This document shows, in pieces, positions 1 through 6,692 of a stretch of DNA of 39,088 nucleotides. Under the pieces are notes generated by a model. The model was not told the DNA's origin. It saw only the letters and a list, made by a program, of their open reading frames with translations, and did not search any database. The position numbers and the translations under genes are program-made. This DNA is from Myxococcales bacterium (lineage in GTDB: Bacteria; Myxococcota_A; Bradymonadia; Bradymonadales; Bradymonadaceae), in contig SKON01000169.1 in assembly GCA_007120035.1 (NCBI GenBank), positions 1-39,088 on the forward strand, in the 5' to 3' direction. Within the stretch, counting starts at the first letter, position 1, and each line of letters begins with the position of its first letter.

Positions 1-90
1 AACTCATTTCTTGCGATCAAAATCCTCCGAAATCCCTTACGCCCTTATTCTATGCGCCCCTCGGTTGAACCGGATCGAGTGGGTGGAAGG

Positions 91-176
91 GGGCACTTCA
101 TGTGTCTTCGGTCACGCTCGGGGGTTCGCGGTGGGCGCTTCATGTGTCTTCGGTCACGTTCCGGGGTTTGCGGTGG
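91..176. repeat. 42-bp imperfect tandem repeat
   Basis: Two copies lie head to tail, starting at 91 and 133, and differ at only about five positions. The core CTTCATGTGTCTTCGGTCAC is identical in both (97-116 and 139-158). Further right, a part reading roughly G-G-T/C-TCGCGG followed by a G run and CTTCGT recurs near 190-215 and 302-327. The 42-bp period is a multiple of three, but neither strand gives a recognisable protein, so I treat it as non-coding. Confidence 0.7.
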
Positions 177-371
177 AGACCATCGAAGGCATGGGTTCGC
201 GGGGGGGCTTCGTTGACCGCCCGGGCGGCGCCAACGACCCCACGCGCGCTTGCGCGCGCACCCCTGGAAGGGGTTCTGCTCCACGGGCCATCTGGTCAGG
301 CAGGGGCTCGCGGGGGGACTTCGTCAGTTATCCCGACGTTTCGGGACCGCGCTCGAGGAGCGGGTCTCTCG

Positions 372-400
372 TTGCGCGAAGGAAGGGCCGTCGATATAGT
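372..400 (+). promoter_or_regulatory. Putative housekeeping promoter of ald
   Basis: TTGCGC (372-377) and TATAGT (395-400) are separated by 17 bp. The -10 matches TATAAT at five of six positions; the -35 is weak (three of six). Transcription would start near 407, giving a leader of about 58 nt. That leader contains GCGTCT and AGACGC as a possible stem around a T-rich loop. The same -10 with the same spacing occurs before the kinase gene at 11307-11335. Confidence 0.45.
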
Positions 401-465
401 TCGCGGCGTCTGGCCTTTTTTCATGAGACGCGAGCGCCTGCGGGCCCCCAACCAGGAGTAATGCC

Positions 466-1581
466 TTGAAGATCGGTGTGCCGAAAGAGATCAAAAATCA
501 CGAGTATCGGGTGGGGTTGATCCCCGCAGGGGTCGGCGAATACGTGCGAAGGGGCCATGAGGTCTTCGTGCAGAAGGGCGCCGGGGCGGGCAGCGCGATC
601 ACGGATGATGCGTACCGAGAGGTGGGTGCCACGATCCTGGAGACCGCCGAGGAGGTGTGGGAGACGGCGGAGATGATCGTGAAGGTCAAGGAGCCGCTCC
701 CCGAGGAGTACGGGCTGATGCAGCCCCGGCAGATCGTCTACACCTACTTCCACCTGGCGGCGGTGCCGGCCCTGGCGGAGGTGTTGTTGGAGAAAGAAGT
801 GGCCGCCGTGGCCTACGAGACGATTCAGCTCGACGATGGGAGCCTTCCCCTCTTGGAGCCAATGAGTGAGGTGGCCGGTCGGATGTCGATCCAGGTGGGG
901 GCCCGGTGTCTGGAGCGGGAGCAGGGGGGCAAGGGGATCCTATTGGGAGGCGTGCCCGGCGTGCGTCGGGCCAACGTGGTGATCATCGGCGGCGGCGTGG
1001 TGGGGACCAACGCGGCGAAGATCGCTGTGGGGATGGGAGCGCAGGTGACGATCATCGACATCAACCTGTACCGCCTGCGGTACCTCGACGATGTGTTCGG
1101 GAACGCCATCCAGACCCGTCACTCCAACCGGGAGAGCATCGAGGAGGAGGTGCTGCAGGCTGACCTGGTGGTGGGGGCGGTGTTGATCCCGGGGGCGAAG
1201 GCGCCTCACCTGGTGACCCGGGAGCATATCAGTCAGATGAGCGAGGGGAGCGTGGTGGTGGACGTGTCCGTGGACCAGGGGGGGTGTATCGCCACCTGTC
1301 ATCCCACGACCCACGAGAACCCGACCTACGTGGTCGACGGTGTGGTGCACTACTGCGTGGCGAATATGCCGGGGGCGGTGGCGCGGACGTCGACCTTTGC
1401 GTTGAATAACACGACCCTGTCCTACGGCCTGGCGATCGCCAACCAGGGGCTGGAAGAGGCCATTCGTGGGGATCATCGCCTGGCGTTGGGGATGAACACC
1501 TTCCGAGGAAAGTGCGTGTACCCGGCGGTGGCCGAGGCGTTGGAACTGGAGTACCACCCCCTGTCGGAGCTGGTGGGGTGA
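466..1581 (+). CDS. ald: Alanine dehydrogenase
   Basis: NAD-dependent alanine dehydrogenase (L-alanine + NAD+ to pyruvate + ammonia + NADH), cytoplasmic. The 371-aa length is normal for the family. Expected active-site residues are in place: Arg15 in the N-terminal [17 protein letters not shown] segment, the Lys of VKVKEP (about 74), the His of YFHLAA (about 96) and the Asp of [10 protein letters not shown] (about 265-270). A Rossmann nucleotide-binding loop [13 protein letters not shown] lies near residues 170-182. The start is TTG at 466, supported by AGGAG at 454-458 with 7 nt spacing and by the family N-terminus. The gene stands alone. With glutamate dehydrogenase 4 kb away it suggests amino acids are used as carbon and nitrogen sources. 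Confidence 0.95.
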   Translation: MKIGVPKEIKNHEYRVGLIPAGVGEYVRRGHEVFVQKGAGAGSAITDDAYREVGATILETAEEVWETAEMIVKVKEPLPEEYGLMQPRQIVYTYFHLAAVPALAEVLLEKEVAAVAYETIQLDDGSLPLLEPMSEVAGRMSIQVGARCLEREQGGKGILLGGVPGVRRANVVIIGGGVVGTNAAKIAVGMGAQVTIIDINLYRLRYLDDVFGNAIQTRHSNRESIEEEVLQADLVVGAVLIPGAKAPHLVTREHISQMSEGSVVVDVSVDQGGCIATCHPTTHENPTYVVDGVVHYCVANMPGAVARTSTFALNNTTLSYGLAIANQGLEEAIRGDHRLALGMNTFRGKCVYPAVAEALELEYHPLSELVG

Positions 1582-1636
1582 AAGTTTGAAGAATGAATGA
1601 AATAGAATGAAGGCCGTCTATCGTTGTAGAGTTCGC

Positions 1637-1670
1637 GGATGACAAATGGGCTTGGTGGGGCTGGTCATCC
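1637..1670. other. Inverted repeat upstream of the ECF sigma gene
   Basis: GGATGAC (1637-1643) and GTCATCC (1664-1670) are perfect 7-bp arms about 20 nt apart, in the 131-bp gap between ald and the sigma factor. The site is 43 bp before the sigma start. It could be a stem in the leader or a split operator. Function is unknown. Confidence 0.35.
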
Positions 1671-1712
1671 TCGATGAGTACGCAACGTGGATCTTCACAG
1701 AGGCGCACGCCA

Positions 1713-2375
1713 ATGTTTACCAAAAAGACGATGTCCAGCCGAGATCGACAGGCTTTCCAGGAAGAGGCGGTGCCTCATTTGGACGCCCTCTACGGGACGG
1801 CCCTTCGGATGACGAAGAGCGAGAGCGACGCCGAAGATCTGATCCAGGAGACCATGCTGAAGGCCTATCGGTACTTCGATAAGTACGAGAAGGGCACGAA
1901 CTGCAAGGCCTGGCTCTTCAAGATCATGACCAATACCTTCATCAACCGGTATCGGAAGAAGCAAAAGCGCAAGGAGTACCTGATCGACGACGATCATCGG
2001 CCGCTGCAAGAGCGGGCCGAGGCGCCGGAGCATACGCCGTTTCTGGATCACTACGAATCGGAAGAGCAGATCTACTTCCGGATGTTCGGAGATGAGGTCA
2101 AGCGGGCCCTGGAAGGGATGCCCGTGGACTTCCGGATGGTGGTGATTCTGGCGGACCTGCAGGACTTTGCGTACAAAGAGATCGCCGAGATCATGGACTG
2201 CCCGATCGGGACGGTGATGAGCCGGTTGTACCGAGGGCGTCGGATGTTGCAGGCCCAACTCGGGGAGTATGCCCGAGGTCAGGGCTACATCCCGGACGAA
2301 GAGGAAGAAGAGGAGGAGTCGAACACGACGAGCCTCGAGGAGTATCGTCAGAAGAAGGCGGCCCAGGCGGGCTGA
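1713..2375 (+). CDS. RNA polymerase ECF-type sigma factor
   Basis: Sigma-70 family ECF (group 4) factor of 220 aa that would direct RNA polymerase to a stress or envelope regulon. Region 2 is clear: ALYGTALRMTKSESDAEDLIQETMLKAYRYFD, with the DAEDLIQET signature, then WLFKIMTNTFINRYRKK. Region 4 carries the helix-turn-helix YKEIAEIMDCPIGTVMSRLYRGRRML. After it comes an unusual acidic tail, DEEEEEEE, and a basic C-terminus. Start chosen at ATG 1713 because AGAGG at 1699-1703 lies 9 nt upstream; ATG 1731 is also possible, and the longer frame from 1674 has no comparable site. The anti-sigma gene follows 49 bp downstream, so the two form a sigma/anti-sigma operon. Confidence 0.92.
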   Translation: MFTKKTMSSRDRQAFQEEAVPHLDALYGTALRMTKSESDAEDLIQETMLKAYRYFDKYEKGTNCKAWLFKIMTNTFINRYRKKQKRKEYLIDDDHRPLQERAEAPEHTPFLDHYESEEQIYFRMFGDEVKRALEGMPVDFRMVVILADLQDFAYKEIAEIMDCPIGTVMSRLYRGRRMLQAQLGEYARGQGYIPDEEEEEEESNTTSLEEYRQKKAAQAG

Positions 2376-2424
2376 GGCGAGTTGGGAAGCGAAGTGTCAG
2401 GCTCTACTTAATTGAGGTTGCAAC

Positions 2425-3240
2425 GTGGCAGAAGCAATTCCGAATGCAGAGATGAGGTGTGAGGACTACGAGCGCTTCATCGATGCCTACATCGACGAAG
2501 AGTTCGGGGAGCGAGAGCGGGCCGACATGGAGGCTCATCTCGACCACTGTCCCTGTTGTCGAGAGAAGGTGCAGTGCCAGTTGAAGTTCAAAGAGCACAT
2601 GCGGGCTCATCTGGGAGGGGAGAGGGCGCCGGAGGCGCTGAAGGCTCGGGTGCTGGAGGGGCTGGCGGCCTGTGAGAAGAGTGAGCGGGAGGCTCGACGG
2701 CGGTTCCCGTCGGCCTCGCGAGTGGGCTGGGTAGCGGGCCCCCTGGCGGCGATGGTGGCGCTGGTGGTGGTGATGCCGGAGCTGACCGTGGCGCCGGCGG
2801 TCAGCGGCCAGGCGCCGGTGATCGACCACACCGTGGACTGGCACCGGGGCAACTTCCCGCTGGAGGTGACCACGGCGAGCTCCGACGAGGCCCAGGAGTG
2901 GTTCGAGGGGAAGGTAGACTTCTCGGTGCGCCTGCCCCAGTTCGGCGATCAGCGGGTGAACCTGCTGGGCGGGCGGATCGCCCATATCGAGGATCGGCGA
3001 GCGGCGCTGGTGCTCTATGAGGTGGAAGGGGAGCGGTTGAGCGTGATCCTCTTTGACGGCGATGGCCTGACGGTCCCGCGGGGGACGGTGCGTCGGGTGG
3101 AAGATCGAGACATCGTGTGGCTGAATCAAAAAGGCTACGGTGTGGCGGTGCTCCAAGACCAGGGCGTGACCTACGCGATGACCAGCGATCTCCCCGAGGA
3201 GAGATTCTTAGCGCTGGTGTCGAGCGCAATTGAGAGATAG
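2425..3240 (+). CDS. Zinc-finger (zf-HC2) membrane anti-sigma factor
   Basis: 271-aa protein, probably the cognate anti-sigma factor of the ECF factor just upstream. The N-terminus holds the zinc anti-sigma motif His38-x3-Cys42-x2-Cys45 within MEAHLDHCPCCREK. A basic stretch (RRRF) precedes a single membrane helix at about 101-118. Residues 120-271 would lie outside the membrane as a sensor domain; I recognise no family there. Start is GTG 2425 with GAGG 2414-2417 seven nt upstream; ATG 2452 is an alternative that would still keep the zinc motif. Release of sigma by proteolysis or redox change is known for the family but cannot be told from this sequence. An intrinsic terminator lies 30 bp after the stop. 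Confidence 0.88.
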   Translation: MAEAIPNAEMRCEDYERFIDAYIDEEFGERERADMEAHLDHCPCCREKVQCQLKFKEHMRAHLGGERAPEALKARVLEGLAACEKSEREARRRFPSASRVGWVAGPLAAMVALVVVMPELTVAPAVSGQAPVIDHTVDWHRGNFPLEVTTASSDEAQEWFEGKVDFSVRLPQFGDQRVNLLGGRIAHIEDRRAALVLYEVEGERLSVILFDGDGLTVPRGTVRRVEDRDIVWLNQKGYGVAVLQDQGVTYAMTSDLPEERFLALVSSAIER

Positions 3241-3269
3241 CCAGAGGTAGATCGTGGCAAACGAAGCGG

Positions 3270-3298
3270 CGGCCGTCCTGACAGACGGCCGTTTTTTT
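3270..3298 (+). terminator. Intrinsic (Rho-independent) terminator after the sigma/anti-sigma operon
   Basis: A perfect 8-bp GC-rich stem, CGGCCGTC (3270-3277) and GACGGCCG (3284-3291), with a 6-nt loop is followed directly by seven T residues (3292-3298). It sits 30 bp after the anti-sigma stop codon. A longer reading of the next gene (GTG 3254) would place this terminator inside its first 15 codons, which argues for the later start at 3314. Confidence 0.82.
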
Positions 3299-3313
3299 AA
3301 GGAGGCTCGGGAG

Positions 3314-4162
3314 GTGTGGGGGGCTCGGGCGGAGCGATTTCCGGAGGATCTTGAGGAGGGCCGTCAGGCGCTGAACGAGATCTTGACTCGCCCGGGAGCT
3401 GTGGTTCTCCATGGCTCGGACGGCCTTGCGGGAGCGGTGGTGAGCGCCTACTGGTCGGAACCGAAACTAGGGGCGAAGGCGTTGAAGCTATGGCCGCTAA
3501 AGGTGGGGCAGTCGTTGGTGGGGGAAGTCGGCGGGTCCGTGGATCCCGTGGCGGCGCGAAAGGTGTTGAGAGCCGGTGGGGTCCGTTGGGAGGAGGGGAA
3601 GGTCTCGACTCTGAAGGTGACCTCGTCGCGGGAGCCAGCCGCGCGGTATGGGTTTTCCTTCGGTGTCGGATGGGTGCACCGAGCGTTTGAGGCCCGGCAG
3701 CGGCGTCATGAAACCGCGGGAGAGCTGGTGACGACCTGGACGCGGTTGGCGACGGATACGTGGCGTCAGGACGATGGAGCTCCGTGGGCGGAGCGTTTCA
3801 CGGTGGACGGGGTGCCCGGGGAGGGGAGCCAGGGGTCGTTGATCGCGACCACCTTGCCGCGGACCTTCTTTGGGTTGGGGGGGGGAGAGGCGGGTCCGAA
3901 GCTCTTTCGTGGGGTGCCGACGGCGTCGCTGATTCGGCAGGCGTTGACCCCGGGGGCCCTGGATCGGATCGCGCCGACGGCGGCAGGGTTTTCCTGCGTT
4001 CACCTGGACGCCCCGGCGGGGTGGGTGGTGGACGGTGAGCTCCATGACGGGGAAGCGTCGGAGGTACTGCAGGTGCGGACGGGACCGGCGGTGACCTTCG
4101 TGAAGCCCGAGTTGGGGATACGGGGGAGATTGACGCGGCTGTTGATCCGGGGCGGCCGTTGA
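3314..4162 (+). CDS. Degenerate diacylglycerol-kinase-fold protein
   Basis: 282 aa from GTG 3314, which has a perfect AAGGAGG (3299-3305) 8 nt upstream. GTG 3254 with AGAGG is the alternative but would span the terminator. The pattern resembles the DAGK/YegS lipid kinase fold. HGSDGLAGAVV sits where the family has GGDGT-x-x-EVV. LKLWPLKVGQSL stands for the LPLGTANDFA segment. FSFGVGWVHRAFEAR matches the N-(V/L)-x-GIGFDA region, and near the C-terminus WVVDGELHDGE resembles the conserved V-DGE strand of the second domain. The nucleotide-binding GGDGT has become GSDGL, so kinase activity is doubtful. The fold assignment rests on motif order only. The gene could be an inactive lipid-binding relative or an unrelated protein. 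Confidence 0.6.
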   Translation: MWGARAERFPEDLEEGRQALNEILTRPGAVVLHGSDGLAGAVVSAYWSEPKLGAKALKLWPLKVGQSLVGEVGGSVDPVAARKVLRAGGVRWEEGKVSTLKVTSSREPAARYGFSFGVGWVHRAFEARQRRHETAGELVTTWTRLATDTWRQDDGAPWAERFTVDGVPGEGSQGSLIATTLPRTFFGLGGGEAGPKLFRGVPTASLIRQALTPGALDRIAPTAAGFSCVHLDAPAGWVVDGELHDGEASEVLQVRTGPAVTFVKPELGIRGRLTRLLIRGGR

Positions 4163-4229
4163 TCCCCCCGACGAGGGGAGGTAGTCTTCGTCCATCGAGG
4201 GTAGTTCTTCGCCAGCACCGAGGTGGGTG

Positions 4230-5225
4230 ATGCAGAGTTCGTATGGTGGGCCAGGTCAGGGATCGAAGAAGGGGACGGCGCTGAAGGTGGTGGGGATCGG
4301 GTGCGCGGTGCTCCTCCTCGTGGGGGGACTGATGACCGCCTTCGGTGTGTTCAAGGCGGTGACCTGCTGTTCGCAGTTCATGGAGCTAGAGGGGGCGATG
4401 CTGGAGGTGCAGGATCGATCCTACGAGTTTGCATTGGCCCTCCATGAGGGAGACGCGGCCAGGGCGCACCGGCTCTTGTCGGAGGAGGCCCAGGCAGAGC
4501 ACTCCGTGGGCGAGTTGGAGGCGCTGATCGACCAGCTGGGGGCGAGCTTGAGGGCGAGCAGGCCCTTCCCTGTGATCGTCGACGTGGACATGGACGAGGA
4601 CGACCTCGATTGGTCGATGATGAGTGGGGAGATCTCGGAGTGGCGGTCGGCCACCCATTTCCGGGCCCCCGAAGATGACGAGGTGCTGTTGTTGTCCCTC
4701 CGGGTGAACACGGAGAAGCTCGGCGACGGGGACGACGTGGAGTGGCGGTCGGAGATCTCAGGGTGGGACTTTGATGGGACCCGCCAGGACGTGGAGCTGA
4801 ACCCATCGGCGGAGATGGCGCGACGGTTCTATCGATTCGTGCGGGAAGAGGAGTGGGAGCGAGCCCTGATGCAGGTGGGCTGGGATCGGCAAGGGGGCAT
4901 GGATGCCCGGGCCGAGGCGGAGCAGTGGATGCGGGAGATGCGTCGCGACATGGTCCGTGGGGAGGCTCAGGCGGTGGCGTTGCACCCGGTGGACGCCCGA
5001 ACGATGACGGTGCAGCTGGAGGTCCGTGGAGGCGGGCAAGTGCAGCGGATCGATCTTCAGATCGATCCGAACTATCAGCAGGTGCTGAGTGTGTCTCTGC
5101 GGGATTGGCAGGTTCTGGAGGCCGACGAAGGCGAGAGCGGTGAGGCCGACGGGGATACCGAAGGAGCCGAAGAGGCAGGGGAGGCCGGCGACGAGGATCC
5201 TGGAGAGGACGAGGAAGAGGGCTGA
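4230..5225 (+). CDS. Membrane-anchored protein of unknown function with acidic tail
   Basis: 331 aa, family not recognised. A short Gly/Ser/Lys-rich N-terminus is followed by one hydrophobic helix at about residues 19-41, so most of the protein is probably exported and tethered by the N-terminus. The middle (about 55-290) is charged and predicted mixed alpha/beta. Two segments look alike: EFALALHEGDAARAHRLLSEEA near 60 and RFYRFVREEEWERALMQVGWD near 200. This suggests two copies of a DUF4878-like fold, which is an inference. The last ~35 residues are almost all Glu, Asp, Gly and Ala. Start is ATG 4230 with GAGG 6 nt upstream; GTG 4227 is adjacent. It follows the DAGK-like gene by 67 bp on the same strand. 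Confidence 0.75.
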   Translation: MQSSYGGPGQGSKKGTALKVVGIGCAVLLLVGGLMTAFGVFKAVTCCSQFMELEGAMLEVQDRSYEFALALHEGDAARAHRLLSEEAQAEHSVGELEALIDQLGASLRASRPFPVIVDVDMDEDDLDWSMMSGEISEWRSATHFRAPEDDEVLLLSLRVNTEKLGDGDDVEWRSEISGWDFDGTRQDVELNPSAEMARRFYRFVREEEWERALMQVGWDRQGGMDARAEAEQWMREMRRDMVRGEAQAVALHPVDARTMTVQLEVRGGGQVQRIDLQIDPNYQQVLSVSLRDWQVLEADEGESGEADGDTEGAEEAGEAGDEDPGEDEEEG

Positions 5226-5253
5226 ACATGACGCAGCGCGTCGCGTGAGGCGC

Positions 5254-5281
5254 TTGACCCGGTGGCGGAAGCGTTGCTAAT
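5254..5281 (+). promoter_or_regulatory. Putative promoter of gdhA-hyuA-hyuB
   Basis: TTGACC (5254-5259, five of six to consensus) and GCTAAT (5276-5281, four of six) are 16 bp apart, in the 127-bp gap before glutamate dehydrogenase. Transcription would start near 5288, leaving a ~65-nt leader. Moderate support only. Confidence 0.4.
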
Positions 5282-5352
5282 CAACCGATCATGTCGGGCC
5301 CGGCTGGCGAGGGCCTATCGAATGAATCAGGTCCGCCCAGACGGGGTCGAGA

Positions 5353-6684
5353 ATGAGCAAGAATCCGAAGAAAACTGAGGAAGTGCTGGGGGGGGCGACG
5401 AGCCAACCCATGGAAGATCTGACGGGGACGTCGGTCGACTTCTTCCGCGAGCATCTGGTGCAGCTTCAGGGAGCGATGAAGCACGCCCCCATGGAAGATC
5501 ACGTCCGGTTGATCCTGAACGAGCCGAAGAACGAAGTGATCGTGAACTTTCCGGTGCGGATGGACGACGGGAAGTTCGAGCTCTTCACGGGGTATCGGAT
5601 TCAGCACAACAATATCCTTGGACCCTACAAAGGGGGGATGCGTTATCACCACGACGTGACCCTGGCGGAGGTGAAGGCCCTGGCGGCGCTGATGACGTAC
5701 AAGTGCGCGCTGCTGGAGGTACCCTTCGGAGGCGCCAAGGGGGGCATTCGGATCCGACCTCGGGACTACACGAAGACGGAGCTGGAGCGGATCACCCGCC
5801 GCTTCACCCATGATCTGGGGAGTAATATCGGGCCCGAGTACGACATCCCGGCGCCCGATATGGGGACCAACAGCCAGACGATGGTCTGGATGATGGACAC
5901 CTACATGAACATGCACGGGGCAACGGACAAGCACGCCCAGCGGCGGATCGTCACCGGTAAGAGCCTGACCTCCGGCGGTAGCCGGGGCCGGACGAAGGCC
6001 ACCGGTCAGGGCGTGGTGTACTGCGTTCAGGAGTGGGCCGACGAGAAGGGGTTCCGCCTGGACGGGTCGTCCTTTGTGCTCCAGGGGTTCGGGAATGTGG
6101 GGAGCAATACGGCCCAGATTCTGTCCCGTCTGGGGTCGATTATGACGGCCGTCCAGGATCACACCGGGGCGATCTACAACTCTCAGGGGATCTATCCCCG
6201 GAAGTTGATCGACTGGGTCGAGGAGACCGGCGGGGTGGCGGGATATCCGGGAGCCGAGGAGATCAGCCCCGAGGACTTCTGGCGAGTGAAGTGCGATATC
6301 CTGGTGCCGGCGGCGTTGGAGCTGCAGATCACCGAGAAGGTCGCCCGGGACTTGGACTGTCGGGTGATCGTGGAGGGCGCCAACGGCCCGACGACGGCGG
6401 CCGGGGAGAAGATCCTCTTGGAGAAAGGGGTGGACGTGATCCCCGACGTGATGGCCAACGCCGGCGGTGTGGTGGTGTCCTACTTCGAGTGGATTCAGAA
6501 CAAGCGCTCCGAGTCGTGGCAGCTGCAAGAGGTGGACAGCCGCCTGCACTTCATGATGAAGCGGGCGTACCACGAGATGCGGAACTTCGCTCGGGAGCAT
6601 GATATCGACAACCGGACGGCCAGCCTGGCGGTGGCGCTGGAGCGGATCAACAAGGTCTATGTGGAGCGGGGTGTCTTCCCCTGA
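5353..6684 (+). CDS. gdhA: Glutamate dehydrogenase (Glu/Leu/Phe/Val family)
   Basis: Catalyses L-glutamate + NAD(P)+ to 2-oxoglutarate + ammonia. At 443 aa it is the length of the hexameric bacterial class. Substrate and catalytic motifs are intact: GPYKGGMRYHHDVTLAEVK, with the Lys and the substrate-binding Gly-Gly; PFGGAKGGI with the second Lys; and DIPAPDMGTNSQTMVWMMDTY with the catalytic Asp. The activation segment VTGKSLTSGGSRGRTKATGQGV precedes the Rossmann loop GFGNVGSNTA (about 235). VEGANGPTT matches the family's C-terminal dinucleotide domain. Cofactor preference is not decided here. hyuA follows after 8 bp, so the three genes are probably one transcript. Leucine or phenylalanine dehydrogenase is less likely given length and motifs. 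Confidence 0.93.
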   Translation: MSKNPKKTEEVLGGATSQPMEDLTGTSVDFFREHLVQLQGAMKHAPMEDHVRLILNEPKNEVIVNFPVRMDDGKFELFTGYRIQHNNILGPYKGGMRYHHDVTLAEVKALAALMTYKCALLEVPFGGAKGGIRIRPRDYTKTELERITRRFTHDLGSNIGPEYDIPAPDMGTNSQTMVWMMDTYMNMHGATDKHAQRRIVTGKSLTSGGSRGRTKATGQGVVYCVQEWADEKGFRLDGSSFVLQGFGNVGSNTAQILSRLGSIMTAVQDHTGAIYNSQGIYPRKLIDWVEETGGVAGYPGAEEISPEDFWRVKCDILVPAALELQITEKVARDLDCRVIVEGANGPTTAAGEKILLEKGVDVIPDVMANAGGVVVSYFEWIQNKRSESWQLQEVDSRLHFMMKRAYHEMRNFAREHDIDNRTASLAVALERINKVYVERGVFP

Positions 6685-6692
6685 GTGACGAG

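Larger units (their letters stand above)
1..465. other. Intergenic leader upstream of ald
   Basis: No convincing gene is seen here. Open frames exist on both strands, but their translations are rich in Arg, Gly and Pro and resemble no family, as expected for chance frames in GC-rich DNA. The stretch holds a 42-bp tandem repeat (91-176), two looser copies of part of it (about 190-215 and 302-327) and, at its right end, a promoter-like element and the ribosome binding site of ald. An upstream gene may end just before the window. Confidence 0.6.

Noticed and set aside
11..469. A 152-codon plus-strand frame before ald, with a repeated SCVFGH segment
   Set aside because: The repeat in the translation simply mirrors the 42-bp DNA repeat. 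Composition is Arg/Gly/Pro-rich, no family fits, and the frame runs into the ald start region.
1582..1620. GAATGAATGAAATAGAATGAA repeat-like A/T-rich patch after ald as a promoter
   Set aside because: TAGAAT resembles a -10 but no -35 lies at 16-18 bp, and no ECF-type GGAAC box was found. Too weak to list.
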